From the NCBI RefSeq assembly GCF_001571245.1, contig NZ_BCTK01000012.1:124001-188000 (forward strand): a DNA stretch of 64,000 nt, read 5' to 3'. The position numbers were made by a program, and so were the translations under genes. Every line of letters starts with the position of its first letter. Positions within the stretch are counted from its first letter, which is position 1. Origin of the DNA: Achromobacter piechaudii NBRC 102461 (GTDB taxonomy: Bacteria > Pseudomonadota > Gammaproteobacteria > Burkholderiales > Burkholderiaceae_B). This document shows positions 37,509-47,585 of the stretch, in pieces. The notes beneath the pieces are model-generated. The model was not told the origin of the DNA, searched no databases, and saw only the letters and a list, made by a program, of their open reading frames with translations.

Positions 37509-39116
37509 ATGCGTACTTTTCCTCACCTGAAGCAAGCTGCGTTGGCGACCGCCATTGCCGCGTCCATGGCGTTCAGCGCCGGCGCGGCCGCCAAGACCTT
37601 CCACTGGGCGTATCAGGGCGACGCCACCTCGATGGACCCGATGGCCCTGAACGAGACGTTCACCTTGGGCTTTCAGGGCAACATCTACGAAACGCTGGCC
37701 GGCTACGACGGCAACCTGAAACTGACGCCGCTGCTGGCTGAAAGCTGGGAAAACCCCGAGCCCACCAAATGGGTGTTCAAGCTGCGCAAGGGCGTGAAGT
37801 TTCACGACGGTTCGCCCTTCACCGCCGACGATGTGATCTTCTCGTGGAAGCGCAGCCTGACGCCCGGCTCGGACATGAAGGGCTACGGCGCCAAGGCTTC
37901 CGACATCAAGAAGATCGACGACTACACCGTCGAAGTCACCACCCCCACGCCCAATCCCATCCTGCCGCGCGAATGGGTGTTCCTGTACATCATGAGCAAG
38001 AACTGGGCGGAGAAAAACAAGACCACCGAGGCCACCAACGTCAAGGGCGACAACCAGGGCAACTACGCCAACCTGAACGCCAACGGCACGGGCCCCTTCA
38101 TGCTGGTGTCGCGCCAGCCCGACGTGAAGACGGTGCTCAAGCGCTATGACGGCTACTGGAACAAGGACATCAAGACCAACGTCGACGAAGTCATCTTCCA
38201 GCCCATCACGCAGGAAGCCACGCGCGTCGCCGCGCTGATCTCCGGCGAGATGGACCTGGTGCAACCGGTGCCCGTGCAAGACTGGAAGCGGCTGGAAGAC
38301 GCCAAAGGCGTCAAGCCGCTGACGGCGCCGGAAGCGCGCGCCATCTTCATCGGCATGGACCAGGACCGGGACGAGCTGCTGTTCTCGGACGTCAAGGGCA
38401 AGAATCCGTTCAAGGACGCCAAGGTGCGCGAAGCCGTCGTGCTGGCCGTGGACACCAAGGCCATCAACGAGAAGATCATGCGCGGCGCGGCCAAGCCGCT
38501 GGGCTCGCTGGTGGCCACCGCCATCAACGGCTATTCCGATTCCTACGGCGCGCCCTACAAGCCCGATCCCGAACGCGCCAAGAAGCTCTTGGCCGAAGCC
38601 GGCTATCCGAAGGGCTTCACCGTCACCATGGACTGCCCGAACGACCGCTACGTCAACGACGAAAAGGTCTGCCAGGCGGTGGCCGGCATGCTGGCGCGCG
38701 TGGGCATCAAGATCAACCTGCTGGCGCAGACCAAGTCCAAGTACTTCGGCAAGATCCTGCTGCAAGCGGGCAACCAGACCAGCATGTACATGCTGGGTTG
38801 GACGCCCAGCTCCACCGACGCGCACAACGCGCTGCTGAACCTGGCCGCCTGCCGCGACGCCAAGACCGCCGCGGGCCAGTTCAACCTGGGCGGCTACTGC
38901 AACAAGAAGGTGGACGAGCTGACCAACAAGATCGGCGTCGAAACCGATCAGACCAAGCGCAACGCCATGATCAAGGAAGCCTTCGAGATCGTGCGCAGCG
39001 ACTACGGCTATCTGCCGCTGCACCAGCAGCCGATGTCGTGGGGCGTGAAGGACAACATCAAGGTCATCCAGCGCGCCGACGACGTGCTCGACCTGCGCGA
39101 CGTGGTCCTGCCGTAA
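37509..39116 (+). CDS. Peptide ABC transporter substrate-binding protein (SBP family 5)
   Basis: 535 residues. A signal peptide ends near AFSAGAAA-KTF; the SBP_bac_5 fold follows with LRKGVKFHDGSPFTADDVIFSW, the family signature. It binds peptides in the periplasm and delivers them to the permeases encoded downstream. ATG 37509 is chosen over ATG 37500 because GGAG (37495-37498) is 10 nt away from the former but only 1 nt from the latter. It closely resembles DppA-type receptors, but the exact peptide class cannot be read from sequence. Confidence 0.93.
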   Translation: MRTFPHLKQAALATAIAASMAFSAGAAAKTFHWAYQGDATSMDPMALNETFTLGFQGNIYETLAGYDGNLKLTPLLAESWENPEPTKWVFKLRKGVKFHDGSPFTADDVIFSWKRSLTPGSDMKGYGAKASDIKKIDDYTVEVTTPTPNPILPREWVFLYIMSKNWAEKNKTTEATNVKGDNQGNYANLNANGTGPFMLVSRQPDVKTVLKRYDGYWNKDIKTNVDEVIFQPITQEATRVAALISGEMDLVQPVPVQDWKRLEDAKGVKPLTAPEARAIFIGMDQDRDELLFSDVKGKNPFKDAKVREAVVLAVDTKAINEKIMRGAAKPLGSLVATAINGYSDSYGAPYKPDPERAKKLLAEAGYPKGFTVTMDCPNDRYVNDEKVCQAVAGMLARVGIKINLLAQTKSKYFGKILLQAGNQTSMYMLGWTPSSTDAHNALLNLAACRDAKTAAGQFNLGGYCNKKVDELTNKIGVETDQTKRNAMIKEAFEIVRSDYGYLPLHQQPMSWGVKDNIKVIQRADDVLDLRDVVLP

Positions 39117-39147
39117 ACCGCCGTCGTGATTCCATAACGACGTGAGC

Positions 39148-39171
39148 CCCGGGCGGCGCAAGCCGTCCGGG
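39148..39171 (+). repeat. GNRA-capped stem-loop after the binding-protein gene
   Basis: CCCGGGCGGC (39148-39157), loop GCAA, GCCGTCCGGG (39162-39171) with one G-U pair. No T-tract follows. A tetraloop-capped stem at the 3' end of a binding-protein gene is the usual place for an element that stabilises the upstream message and raises receptor over permease levels. Confidence 0.6.
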
Positions 39172-39248
39172 CGCGCCCGGCCCAGCCCCGCTTGCGGCAG
39201 TCTCGGCAAGCGCGGCCCGGCGTTATTTGCAAACGAGGGCAACCGATA

Positions 39249-40220
39249 ATGCTTTCCTTTATTGCGCAGCGACTTATCCAGTCGGTGCTGGTGATGTTGA
39301 CGGTGGCGCTGATCGCGTTCTCCATGTTCCGCTATGTGGGCGACCCGATCGCCAGCATGGTCGGCCAGGACACCACGCCTGAGCAACGCGCGCAGTTGCG
39401 CGAACAGCTCGGCCTGGACGATCCCTTCGTCGTGCAGTTCGCGCGCTTTGTCGGCAACGCCGCCAAAGGCGACTTCGGCATTTCATACCGGCAGCGCCGG
39501 CCCGTCAGCGAGCTGCTTGAAGAACGCATGCCCGCCACGCTGGAACTGTCGTTCGTGTCCGCCGTGATGGCGCTGGCGCTGGGCATACCCATGGGCATCT
39601 ACACCGCGCTGCGGCGCCACGGCGTGCTGTCCAAGACCTTCATGGCGCTGTCGCTGGCCGGCATCTCTTTGCCCACGTTCCTGATCGGCATCCTGCTCAT
39701 TCTTGTCTTTGGCGTGCAGCTGCGATGGCTGCCCAGCTTCGGACGCGGCGACGTCGTCAGCCTGGGCTGGTGGACCACGGGCTTTCTGACCAAGTCGGGA
39801 TGGCTTGCGCTGATCATGCCGGCGATCACGCTGGCGCTGTTCCAGATGACCCTCATCATGCGGCTGGTACGCGCCGAGATGCTGGAAGTGCTGCGCGCGG
39901 ATTTCATCAAGTTCGCCCGCGCGCGCGGCCTGCCTGAACGGCTGATCAATTTCCGCCACGCGCTCAAGAACACGATGGTGCCCGTCATCACCATCACCGG
40001 CCTGCAACTGGGCTCCATCATCGCGTTCGCCATCATCACCGAAACCGTGTTCCAGTGGCCGGGCATGGGCTTGCTGTTCATCCAGGCGATCAGCATGGTG
40101 GACATCCCCGTGATGGCGGCGTACCTGGTGCTGATCGCCTTCATGTTCGTGGTCATCAACCTGGTCGTCGACCTGCTGTACTTCGCCGTGGACCCGCGTC
40201 TGCGCGTGCAGAGCAAGTAA
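39249..40220 (+). CDS. Peptide ABC transporter permease (DppB-like)
   Basis: 323 residues with six membrane helices. The family N-terminus (FIAQRLIQSVLVMLTVALIAF) and the EAA coupling loop (RADFIKFARARGLPE) are present. It forms the inner-membrane channel with the DppC-like protein. GAGGG (39235-39240) is the ribosome-binding site. A 132-nt gap with a stem-loop separates it from the receptor gene. Confidence 0.94.
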   Translation: MLSFIAQRLIQSVLVMLTVALIAFSMFRYVGDPIASMVGQDTTPEQRAQLREQLGLDDPFVVQFARFVGNAAKGDFGISYRQRRPVSELLEERMPATLELSFVSAVMALALGIPMGIYTALRRHGVLSKTFMALSLAGISLPTFLIGILLILVFGVQLRWLPSFGRGDVVSLGWWTTGFLTKSGWLALIMPAITLALFQMTLIMRLVRAEMLEVLRADFIKFARARGLPERLINFRHALKNTMVPVITITGLQLGSIIAFAIITETVFQWPGMGLLFIQAISMVDIPVMAAYLVLIAFMFVVINLVVDLLYFAVDPRLRVQSK

Positions 40221-40230
40221 AGGAATCAAC

Positions 40231-41157
40231 ATGATTGCTCGCATCGCTCCCTTCTTCACGCGCGCCGCCGACAGCGACCTGTGGCACAGCTTCAAGCGTT
40301 CGCCCGGCGCCATCATCGCCGCGATCGTCACGCTGACCATCCTGCTGGGCGCGCTGTTCGCGCCGATCGTCGCGCCGCACAACCCCTTCGACCTGGCTTC
40401 CTTGAGCATCATGGACGCCAACACGCCGCCTTCGTGGGAAGAGGGCGGCAGCCCTGACTTCCTGCTGGGCACCGACGACCAGGGCCGCGACATCCTGTCG
40501 GCCGTGCTCTATGGTTCGCGCGTGTCGCTGCTGGTGGGTTTTGCCTCGGTGCTGTTCTCGATGGTGCTGGGCGTGACCCTGGGCCTGATCAGCGGCTACG
40601 CCGGCGGCCGCATCGACAGCTTCATCATGCGGATCGCGGACGTGCAGTTGTCGTTCCCCGCCATCCTGGTCGCGCTGCTGATCGATGGCGTGGCGCGCGG
40701 GGTGCTGCCGCGCGACATGCACGACCAGCTGGCGCTGTATGTGCTGATCTTCGCCATCGGCATCTCGGGCTGGGTGCAATATGCGCGCACGGTGCGCGGC
40801 TCCACGCTGGTCGAACGCAACAAGGAATACGTGCAGGCGGCCAAGCTGATCGGCATCGGCCCCTTCACCATCCTGCGCCGCCACATCCTGCCCAACGTCA
40901 TGGGGCCCGTGCTGGTCATCGCCACCATCCACCTGGCGATTGCCATCATCACCGAGGCGACGCTGTCGTTCCTGGGCGTGGGCGTGCCGCCCACCGCGCC
41001 GTCGCTGGGCACCTTGATCCGCATCGGCAACAGCTATCTGTTTTCGGGCATGTGGTGGATTTCGATTTTCCCCGGCATTGCGTTGGTGGCGCTGGTGCTA
41101 TCGGTCAACCTGCTGGGCGACTGGCTGCGCGACGCGCTCAACCCCAAGCTGCGCTGA
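40231..41157 (+). CDS. Peptide ABC transporter permease (DppC-like)
   Basis: 308 residues, with an N-terminal extension typical of DppC/OppC before the first helix, then a BPD_transp_1 domain with the DDQGRDILSAVLYGSR segment and EAA loop (VQAAKLIGIGPFTILRRHILPN). AAAGGAA lies 7 nt before the ATG. The gene lies 10 nt after its partner. Confidence 0.94.
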   Translation: MIARIAPFFTRAADSDLWHSFKRSPGAIIAAIVTLTILLGALFAPIVAPHNPFDLASLSIMDANTPPSWEEGGSPDFLLGTDDQGRDILSAVLYGSRVSLLVGFASVLFSMVLGVTLGLISGYAGGRIDSFIMRIADVQLSFPAILVALLIDGVARGVLPRDMHDQLALYVLIFAIGISGWVQYARTVRGSTLVERNKEYVQAAKLIGIGPFTILRRHILPNVMGPVLVIATIHLAIAIITEATLSFLGVGVPPTAPSLGTLIRIGNSYLFSGMWWISIFPGIALVALVLSVNLLGDWLRDALNPKLR

Positions 41158-41164
41158 GGACGTC

Positions 41165-42895
41165 ATGGCCCTGTTGAACATAGAAGACATCCGAATCGAA
41201 TTCCCCAGCCGCCGTGGCACGCTGGTGGCCGTGGACGGCGTATCGCTGGCATTGGAGAAGGGAGAGATCCTGGGCGTGGTGGGCGAATCCGGCGCGGGCA
41301 AGTCCACCATCGGCAACGCGGTGATCGGCCTGCTGGAAGCGCCCGGACGGCTGGCGGGCGGCGCGGTGCTGCTCAATGGCGAACGCATCGACACGCTGAC
41401 GCCCGCGCAAAAGCGCAAGGTGCGCGGACGCCGCATCGGCATGATCTTTCAAGACCCGCTGACGTCGCTCGACCCGCTGCAAACGGTGGAGAGCCAGCTG
41501 GTGGAAACCATGCAGGTACACCTGAACCTGACGCACGCCGAAGCCAAGAAACGCGCGGTGCAGTTGCTGGTGCAGGTGGGCATCGATCAGCCGGAACTGC
41601 GCGTCAAGCAATACCCGCACCAATTCTCGGGCGGCATGCGGCAGCGTGTGGTGATCGCGCTGGCCTTGTGCTGCGAACCCGAAGTCATCATCGCCGACGA
41701 GCCCACCACCGCGCTGGATGTTTCCATCCAGGCGCAAATCCTTGAGCTGCTGAAAAAGCTGTGCCGCGAAGAGCAGGTCGGCATGATCATCATCACGCAC
41801 GACATGGGTGTGATCGCCGACGTGACCGACCGCGTGGCGGTGCTGTATCACGGCAAGCTGGTCGAGCAAGGGCCGACCGCCAAGATCCTGGGCGACCCCG
41901 ACCATCCCTATACGCGCAGCCTGATTTCGGCCGTGCCGCGTCCGGACATCAAGCTCAAGCGCTTTCCGCTGGTCACTTACATCGAAGACGTCAAGACGCC
42001 GTCGCAACCGCTGGACCTGGCCACGCATTGGCTGGGCCAACGGCGCGACTTCGGCGCGCATACCGACGGGCCGCTGGTGCAAGTGCGCGACCTGTCGATG
42101 CGCTTCGTGCTAAAGAGCGCGCTGTTCAAGCGCAACCAGCGCACGCTGGACGCGGTCAAGCGCGTGAACTTTTCGATTGGTGAAGGCGAGGTCTTCGGCC
42201 TGGTGGGCGAATCCGGCTCGGGCAAGTCCACGGTGGCAAGATTGATTTCGGGGCTGTACACGCCTTCGGAAGGCTCGGTGACATTCGGCGGCACGGACCT
42301 GACCGCGCTGAAAGGCGAGAAGCAGCTCAATCCGTTTCGCCGCCAGATCCAGATGATTTTCCAGGACCCGTTCTCGTCGCTGAATCCGCGCATGCGCGTG
42401 CTGGACATCATCGCCGAACCCATCCGCTTTCATAAGCTGGCGGCCAGCGAAGCAGAGACGCGCCGCATCGTAGCCGACCTGCTGGACGTGGTGGGCCTGG
42501 GCGATCGCGCCGCCGAGCGCTTTCCGCACGAGTTCTCGGGCGGGCAGCGCCAACGCATCTGCATCGCGCGGGCGCTGGCCACGCGGCCGCGCTTTCTGAT
42601 CTGCGATGAACCCACGTCGGCGCTGGACGTATCCATCCAGGCGCAGATCCTGAACCTGTTGAAAGACCTGCAGGAAGAACTGGGGCTGACCATGCTGTTC
42701 ATCAGCCACGACCTGCCGGTGATCCGCCAGATGTGCGATCGGGTCGGCGTGATGCGTTACGGCGAACTGCTGGAAGTGGCCGAAACGGAAACGCTGTTCG
42801 AACGCCCGCAACACCCCTACAGCCAGCACCTGCTTGGCCTCATGCCTCGCCTGCAAACCATGTCCCGCGAGGGACTGGATGTGGTGCAAGGCTGA
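41165..42895 (+). CDS. Fused peptide ABC transporter ATPase (DppD-DppF in one chain)
   Basis: 576 residues carrying two complete ABC domains. First: Walker [10 protein letters not shown], signature FSGGMRQR, Walker [11 protein letters not shown]. Second: [26 protein letters not shown]. Each ends with the oligopeptide-transporter tail ([18 protein letters not shown]). In the classical Dpp and Opp systems these are separate proteins; the fusion resembles YejF and GsiA. It begins 7 nt after the permease gene. Confidence 0.94.
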   Translation: MALLNIEDIRIEFPSRRGTLVAVDGVSLALEKGEILGVVGESGAGKSTIGNAVIGLLEAPGRLAGGAVLLNGERIDTLTPAQKRKVRGRRIGMIFQDPLTSLDPLQTVESQLVETMQVHLNLTHAEAKKRAVQLLVQVGIDQPELRVKQYPHQFSGGMRQRVVIALALCCEPEVIIADEPTTALDVSIQAQILELLKKLCREEQVGMIIITHDMGVIADVTDRVAVLYHGKLVEQGPTAKILGDPDHPYTRSLISAVPRPDIKLKRFPLVTYIEDVKTPSQPLDLATHWLGQRRDFGAHTDGPLVQVRDLSMRFVLKSALFKRNQRTLDAVKRVNFSIGEGEVFGLVGESGSGKSTVARLISGLYTPSEGSVTFGGTDLTALKGEKQLNPFRRQIQMIFQDPFSSLNPRMRVLDIIAEPIRFHKLAASEAETRRIVADLLDVVGLGDRAAERFPHEFSGGQRQRICIARALATRPRFLICDEPTSALDVSIQAQILNLLKDLQEELGLTMLFISHDLPVIRQMCDRVGVMRYGELLEVAETETLFERPQHPYSQHLLGLMPRLQTMSREGLDVVQG

Positions 42896-42920
42896 TGGCC
42901 CGGCGCAACCGGAGCAAGAG

Positions 42921-44129
42921 ATGACGGCGACACGGCAGACCCTGTTTATTGGCGGCCTGGTATTCGATGGCCTGGGCAAGATGCTGCGCGATCACGGCGT
43001 GCTGGTCGACGGCAAGGGGGTCGCGCGCGTAGCGCCAGCCGCCGAGTTCGAAGGCTATGCCGGCATCCGGGTGGACACCACCGGCATGACGCTGATGCCC
43101 AGCCTGGCGGATTGCCACGTGCACCTGGTGTACACGGGCGGCGCCGATCCCAACGCGCACCTGAGCAAGCAGGGGCCCGCGCAGATCACGCTGACCGCGC
43201 TGGAGAACGCGCAGGCGAGCCTGCGCGGCGGCGTGACCGCCTTGCGGGACTGCGGCGGCAAGGACTACCTGGAATTCGGAGTGCGCGATGCGATCGCCCG
43301 CGGCATTTTTCCAGGCCCTACCATCAAGGCATCCGGCCGCATCATCTGCATGACGGGCGGACACGGCAACCGCATCGGCCGCGTGGCCGACGGCTGCGAC
43401 GACGTCATCAAGGCCGTGCGCGAACAGGTGCACGCGGGCTGCGATCTGGTGAAGATCATGGCGACGGGCGGAGTCATGACGCCGGGCGTAAGCCCGATGG
43501 ACGCGCACTATAGCTTCGATGAGCTGAAGGCCGGCGTGCACGAGGCCAAGCGCTTTCGCAAAAGCACCGCCAGCCACGCGCAGGGCACGCAAGGCATTCT
43601 GAACGCCGTGCGCGCGGGCATCGACTCCATCGAGCACGGCATCTTCATGGACGAGGACTGCCTGCGCGAAATGCTGGAGGCCGAAACCTATCTGGTGCCG
43701 ACTATCGCCGCCGTGCGCAACATCATCGCCAATGCCGACAACGGCATCCCGGCATACGCGGTGGAAAAGGCGCGCGCCGTCGAACAACGTCATCGTGAAT
43801 CGTTCCAGATGTACTACAAGGCCGGCGGCCGCATCGCGATGGGCACGGACGCGGGCACGCCGTTCAACCTGCACGGCGATAATGCGATGGAGCTGGCGTT
43901 CATGGTGGAATTCGGCATGACGCCCGTGGACGCGCTGATCGCCGGCACGTCGCGCGGTCACGACCTGATGGGCCTGGCCGACCACGGCGTGATCGCCGAG
44001 GGCAAGGTGGCCGATCTGTTGCTGGTGCAGGGAGATCCGACCGAAGACATCCTGAAAGCGGCCGACAAGCGCTTCCACGTAGCCGTGCTGCGCAATGGCG
44101 ACCTGGCGGCGGGCGCGTTGCCGTTCTGA
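42921..44129 (+). CDS. Metal-dependent amidohydrolase, Xaa-Pro dipeptidase/imidazolonepropionase-like
   Basis: 402 residues. The amidohydrolase metal sites are complete: HxH in ADCHVHL, the bridging Lys in CDLVKIMATGG, His in ASHAQG and SIEHGIF, and Asp in MGTDAGTP. Close families hydrolyse dipeptides such as Xaa-Pro, or imidazolonepropionate. As the last gene of a peptide-uptake operon (25 nt after the ATPase gene), dipeptide hydrolysis is the best guess. GGAG lies at 42911-42914. Confidence 0.88.
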   Translation: MTATRQTLFIGGLVFDGLGKMLRDHGVLVDGKGVARVAPAAEFEGYAGIRVDTTGMTLMPSLADCHVHLVYTGGADPNAHLSKQGPAQITLTALENAQASLRGGVTALRDCGGKDYLEFGVRDAIARGIFPGPTIKASGRIICMTGGHGNRIGRVADGCDDVIKAVREQVHAGCDLVKIMATGGVMTPGVSPMDAHYSFDELKAGVHEAKRFRKSTASHAQGTQGILNAVRAGIDSIEHGIFMDEDCLREMLEAETYLVPTIAAVRNIIANADNGIPAYAVEKARAVEQRHRESFQMYYKAGGRIAMGTDAGTPFNLHGDNAMELAFMVEFGMTPVDALIAGTSRGHDLMGLADHGVIAEGKVADLLLVQGDPTEDILKAADKRFHVAVLRNGDLAAGALPF

Positions 44130-44151
44130 CTGGCACGCGGGCGCACACCAT

Positions 44152-44190
44152 AAAAAAAGCCGCCGCGCCTTTTCGGCGCGGCGGCTTTTT
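44152..44190 (+). terminator. Bidirectional terminator after the peptide operon
   Basis: GCCGCCGCGCC (44159-44169), loop TTTTC, GGCGCGGCGGC (44175-44185), flanked by A7 and T5. It serves the peptide operon and the convergent DUF945 gene. Confidence 0.92.
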
Positions 44191-44216
44191 CATTGCGCGA
44201 GGCGGGTGTTCGCGCC

Positions 44217-45689
44217 TTAGCGCGCGCCACCCATTGCGCCGCTCATGACCATCATCAAGAACTGTTCCACCGGCATCTTCTTGCCGTTGAAATCGACCTG
44301 GCCGTCAGCGTAGTTCAGGTAGGTGACGATGTTGTTGTTCTCGACCTTGGCAACGCCCATCGCGGCAGCCATGGTGCCGACCATTTCGGCCTGGCCCTTG
44401 GCGGTCTGCACGGCTTGTTCGGCCGACACGCCGCGCATCTGCGGTTCAACGGCCATCAGGTCGCTCAGGTTGCCCTTGGACAGCACCAGCTTGGCGTCCA
44501 GCTTCTTGACGGCCTGGGTCAGCGTGTCCGCGAACTCGCCATCCATCGATGCCGGCTTGGCGAAGTCCAGGTTCAGGTTGAACGTGGACGTGCCGTTGGC
44601 GGTGCGCACTTCCAGCGGCGACACGGCCAGCGTGGGGTTGCCAGCCAGGATCTGCTCGACATTGGCCTTGATGACCTGCTGTTCCTGTTCGGTGAACTGG
44701 GGCAGTTGCTCTTGACCATTGCTTTGCATCATGCGGCGCGAAGCGGCTTCATAGACGTCGTTCAGCGCCTTGAACGCCTTGGAGTCCAGCTTCTGCACGT
44801 CCAGGGCCAGCTTCATGCCGGCAACGTCCTTGGCTTGCACGTTGATCATGCCGAAGTCCAGCGCCATCTTGGCGCCCATGGCCGGACCGTTCTCGGTCAT
44901 GTCGACGGCGATCGAGGTGTCCTTGAACTGAACCGGCGGCTTTTCCTTGGACGTGATCGTCCAGTCCTTGAACGTGAGCTTCTGGCTGCCCACGTACATG
45001 CCGTTGGATGCCGGGGTCATGTCGCTGGTCAGCGAAATGCCTTGCAGGGCCATGCTGACGATGTCGCTGTTTTCGGTCTGGCCGGCCAGCACCAGCTTGT
45101 CGGTCTTCAGGTCGATGACGCCATGCTTGTTCGAGGTCGTGTAGTCGACGTTGCCGGTCATGCCCGAAAAGGTCAGGCTGGTGTCGCCCTTGGTGACTTC
45201 CGCGGGGGCCAGGTTGAACTTGCCGGTGATGTTCTTGGCGTAGCTGACGCTGTAGTGACCGGACAGCGGCGTCACGCCCTTGGTGGCGGCGAACCATTCC
45301 TTGACGGTGGGGGTCTCTTCCAGCACGAAGTCGCTGGCGACCATGGCCGGCGCGAACGAGCCCGACTTCAGGTTCGACAGCGGCAGCGGGCCGTGCGACA
45401 GGTGTTCGACGAACAGCACGTCGCGGTCTTGCGCCGGCTTGCCTTGTTCGGCCGGCGTCGAGAACTTCACGCGGTAGCGCGCGGTGGACGAAAACACACC
45501 GCGTTCGAAGGACACCAGCTCGACGTTGGAGGCGATGCCCCACTGGTCGCTAAATTTCTTCAGTTCGACATTGGCATCGCCAATGGACTGATTGACGAAA
45601 GCCTCGGCCTTTTGGCCCGTGTACCAGGCGGTACCGGTCCATGCCGCGCCCAGAACGACCACGATGCCCACAATTGCCGATTTCTTCAT
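44217..45689 (-). CDS. DUF945/YdgA family protein
   Basis: 490 residues. A hydrophobic N-terminal helix (MKKSAIVGIVVVLGAAWTG) acts as signal anchor; the rest is a long beta-rich periplasmic region with the family segment DRDVLFVEHLSHGPLPL and a Gln-rich patch (about 330-345). YdgA-like proteins are envelope-associated and of unclear function. AAAGGG precedes the ATG. A minus-strand TATAAT (45733-45728) is a probable -10. It has no operon partner. Confidence 0.85.
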   Translation of the reverse strand: MKKSAIVGIVVVLGAAWTGTAWYTGQKAEAFVNQSIGDANVELKKFSDQWGIASNVELVSFERGVFSSTARYRVKFSTPAEQGKPAQDRDVLFVEHLSHGPLPLSNLKSGSFAPAMVASDFVLEETPTVKEWFAATKGVTPLSGHYSVSYAKNITGKFNLAPAEVTKGDTSLTFSGMTGNVDYTTSNKHGVIDLKTDKLVLAGQTENSDIVSMALQGISLTSDMTPASNGMYVGSQKLTFKDWTITSKEKPPVQFKDTSIAVDMTENGPAMGAKMALDFGMINVQAKDVAGMKLALDVQKLDSKAFKALNDVYEAASRRMMQSNGQEQLPQFTEQEQQVIKANVEQILAGNPTLAVSPLEVRTANGTSTFNLNLDFAKPASMDGEFADTLTQAVKKLDAKLVLSKGNLSDLMAVEPQMRGVSAEQAVQTAKGQAEMVGTMAAAMGVAKVENNNIVTYLNYADGQVDFNGKKMPVEQFLMMVMSGAMGGAR

Positions 45690-45993
45690 AGCGACCCTTT
45701 ATTCTTCAAATGGATAGATGCGGAGCGATTATAGGGAGAGCGCCCTAGGGAAAACACGTATTTGGTGCTGAAGCGCTGCAATATGTTACTTGGCGATACA
45801 GCGCGACCGAATCGAATCCGCTGCTGCACCGCCACATCAGCTACAATCGCCGAGTGTGCTTTGCCAATCTGCACACGTCCGCTAGGCCCTTCGCTGCCAA
45901 GCTTCGCCCATCAGGGCGCTTCCCTTTTCTCCTTATTCGTCCGCCTGGATTGGAGTCTCTCAACTTGAGCGACGGGCTGCCGCTGGAGTTGTT
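45690..45993. promoter_or_regulatory. Divergent region between the DUF945 and RhlE-type genes
   Basis: 304 nt without a gene. The minus strand has TATAAT at 45733-45728 for the DUF945 gene. The plus strand has TACAAT at 45842-45847, which would give the helicase mRNA a leader of about 140 nt. RhlE-type helicase messages often have long leaders used for cold or autoregulatory control; nothing specific could be identified here. Confidence 0.4.
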
Positions 45994-47526
45994 TTGACTA
46001 CCTCTTCCCCTTTCGCCGACCTCGGGCTGGCTGATTCCCTGTTGCGCGCTATTGCCGATACCGGCTACACCGCGCCCACGCCTATTCAAGCCCAGGCGAT
46101 TCCTCAAGTCTTGAAAGGCGGCGACCTGCTCGCCGCCGCGCAGACGGGTACCGGCAAGACCGCCGGCTTCACGCTGCCGATCCTGCATCTGCTGATGCAG
46201 CAAAAGCCGGAAGCCCGCAAGCCCGGCCGCCCCCGTTGCCTGATCCTGACCCCGACGCGTGAACTGACCGCGCAGGTGGCGGAATCGGTGCAGACCTACG
46301 GCAAGTACACCTCGCTGACGTCCATGGTGATGTTCGGCGGCGTCAACATCAATCCCCAGATTTCCGCGCTGCGCAAGCCGCTGGACATCCTGGTGGCGAC
46401 CCCGGGCCGCCTGCTGGACCACTGCGGCCAGAAGACGGTGGACTTGTCCGGCGTTGAAATCCTGGTGCTGGACGAAGCCGACCGCATGCTGGACATGGGC
46501 TTCATCCGCGACATCCGTAAGATTCTCGCGCTATTGCCCAAGCAACGCCAGAACCTGCTGTTCTCGGCCACGTTCTCGGACGAGATCCGTACCCTGGCGC
46601 GCGGCGTGTTGAACAACCCGGGCGAAGTCTCGGTCACCCCGCGCAACACCGCCACCGAACTGGTCACCCAGACGGTGCACATGGTGGAACAGCATCACAA
46701 GCGCGACCTCATCAGCCACATCATCCGCGAAAGCGGCTGGCATCAGGTGCTGGTGTTCACGCGTACCAAGCACGGCGCGAACCGCCTGGCTGAAAAGCTG
46801 GTCAAGGACGGCCTGACCGCCGCCGCGATCCACGGCAACAAGAGCCAATCGGCCCGCACCCGTGCGCTGGCAGGATTCAAGGACAGCACGGTGACCGTGC
46901 TGGTGGCGACCGATATCGCCGCCCGTGGCCTGGACATCGACCAGCTGCCGCAAGTGGTGAACTTCGAGCTGCCGAACGTGCCGGAAGACTACGTGCACCG
47001 GATCGGCCGCACGGGCCGCGCGGGTGCCACCGGCGCGGCGGTCTCGCTGGTCGACAACAGCGAAATCAAGCTGTTGAAGGACATCGAGCGCCTCATCAAG
47101 AAGACGATCGAACGCAAGCCGGTCGAAGGCTGGACGCCGTCGCCCACCAGCGCCGCCGCCTTTGAACGCCAGGAACGCGATGAAGACGCGCGCAGCCCGC
47201 GCGGCGGCAATCGCAACGGCGGTGGCGGTCGTGGCGGCAATGGCGGTAACGCCGGCCGTGGCGGCAACGCTGGCGCCGGCCGTTCGCGTCCGGCCCAAGG
47301 CCAGGCCCGCGCAGCCACTGGCGGCCGCGCGCCCGCACCGGCTCGCGCCGCTGGCGAAGGCCGTGGCAACGGCGGTCAACGCGACGCCAAGCCCGCCGAC
47401 CGCTCGGCGCACGCCGGCCGTGGCGACGGTCGCCCGCAGCAGGCCCCGCGCCGTCCGGAAGGCGCTCCGCGTCCGACGGGCAACGGCGGATCAGGCCGTC
47501 CGCGCGCGGCGCTGCTGGGCAAGTAA
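45994..47526 (+). CDS. rhlE: DEAD-box RNA helicase, RhlE type
   Basis: 510 residues from a TTG start, supported by GGAG (45985-45988) 5 nt upstream. Motifs in order: Q motif (PTPIQ, Gln32), Walker A AQTGTGKT (49-56), PTREL, DEAD (160-163), SAT (SATF), HRIGRTGR. Residues about 400-510 form a Gly/Arg/Ala-rich tail with [12 protein letters not shown] repeats, typical of RNA-annealing extensions. RhlE-type helicases act in ribosome assembly and RNA decay. The downstream LysE gene has its own 60-nt gap. Confidence 0.93.
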   Translation: MTTSSPFADLGLADSLLRAIADTGYTAPTPIQAQAIPQVLKGGDLLAAAQTGTGKTAGFTLPILHLLMQQKPEARKPGRPRCLILTPTRELTAQVAESVQTYGKYTSLTSMVMFGGVNINPQISALRKPLDILVATPGRLLDHCGQKTVDLSGVEILVLDEADRMLDMGFIRDIRKILALLPKQRQNLLFSATFSDEIRTLARGVLNNPGEVSVTPRNTATELVTQTVHMVEQHHKRDLISHIIRESGWHQVLVFTRTKHGANRLAEKLVKDGLTAAAIHGNKSQSARTRALAGFKDSTVTVLVATDIAARGLDIDQLPQVVNFELPNVPEDYVHRIGRTGRAGATGAAVSLVDNSEIKLLKDIERLIKKTIERKPVEGWTPSPTSAAAFERQERDEDARSPRGGNRNGGGGRGGNGGNAGRGGNAGAGRSRPAQGQARAATGGRAPAPARAAGEGRGNGGQRDAKPADRSAHAGRGDGRPQQAPRRPEGAPRPTGNGGSGRPRAALLGK

Positions 47527-47585
47527 GGACCAGCGAGTAATATCACCGGCACCCTGAATACTGCGATCCAAGGACCCGCGCCATC

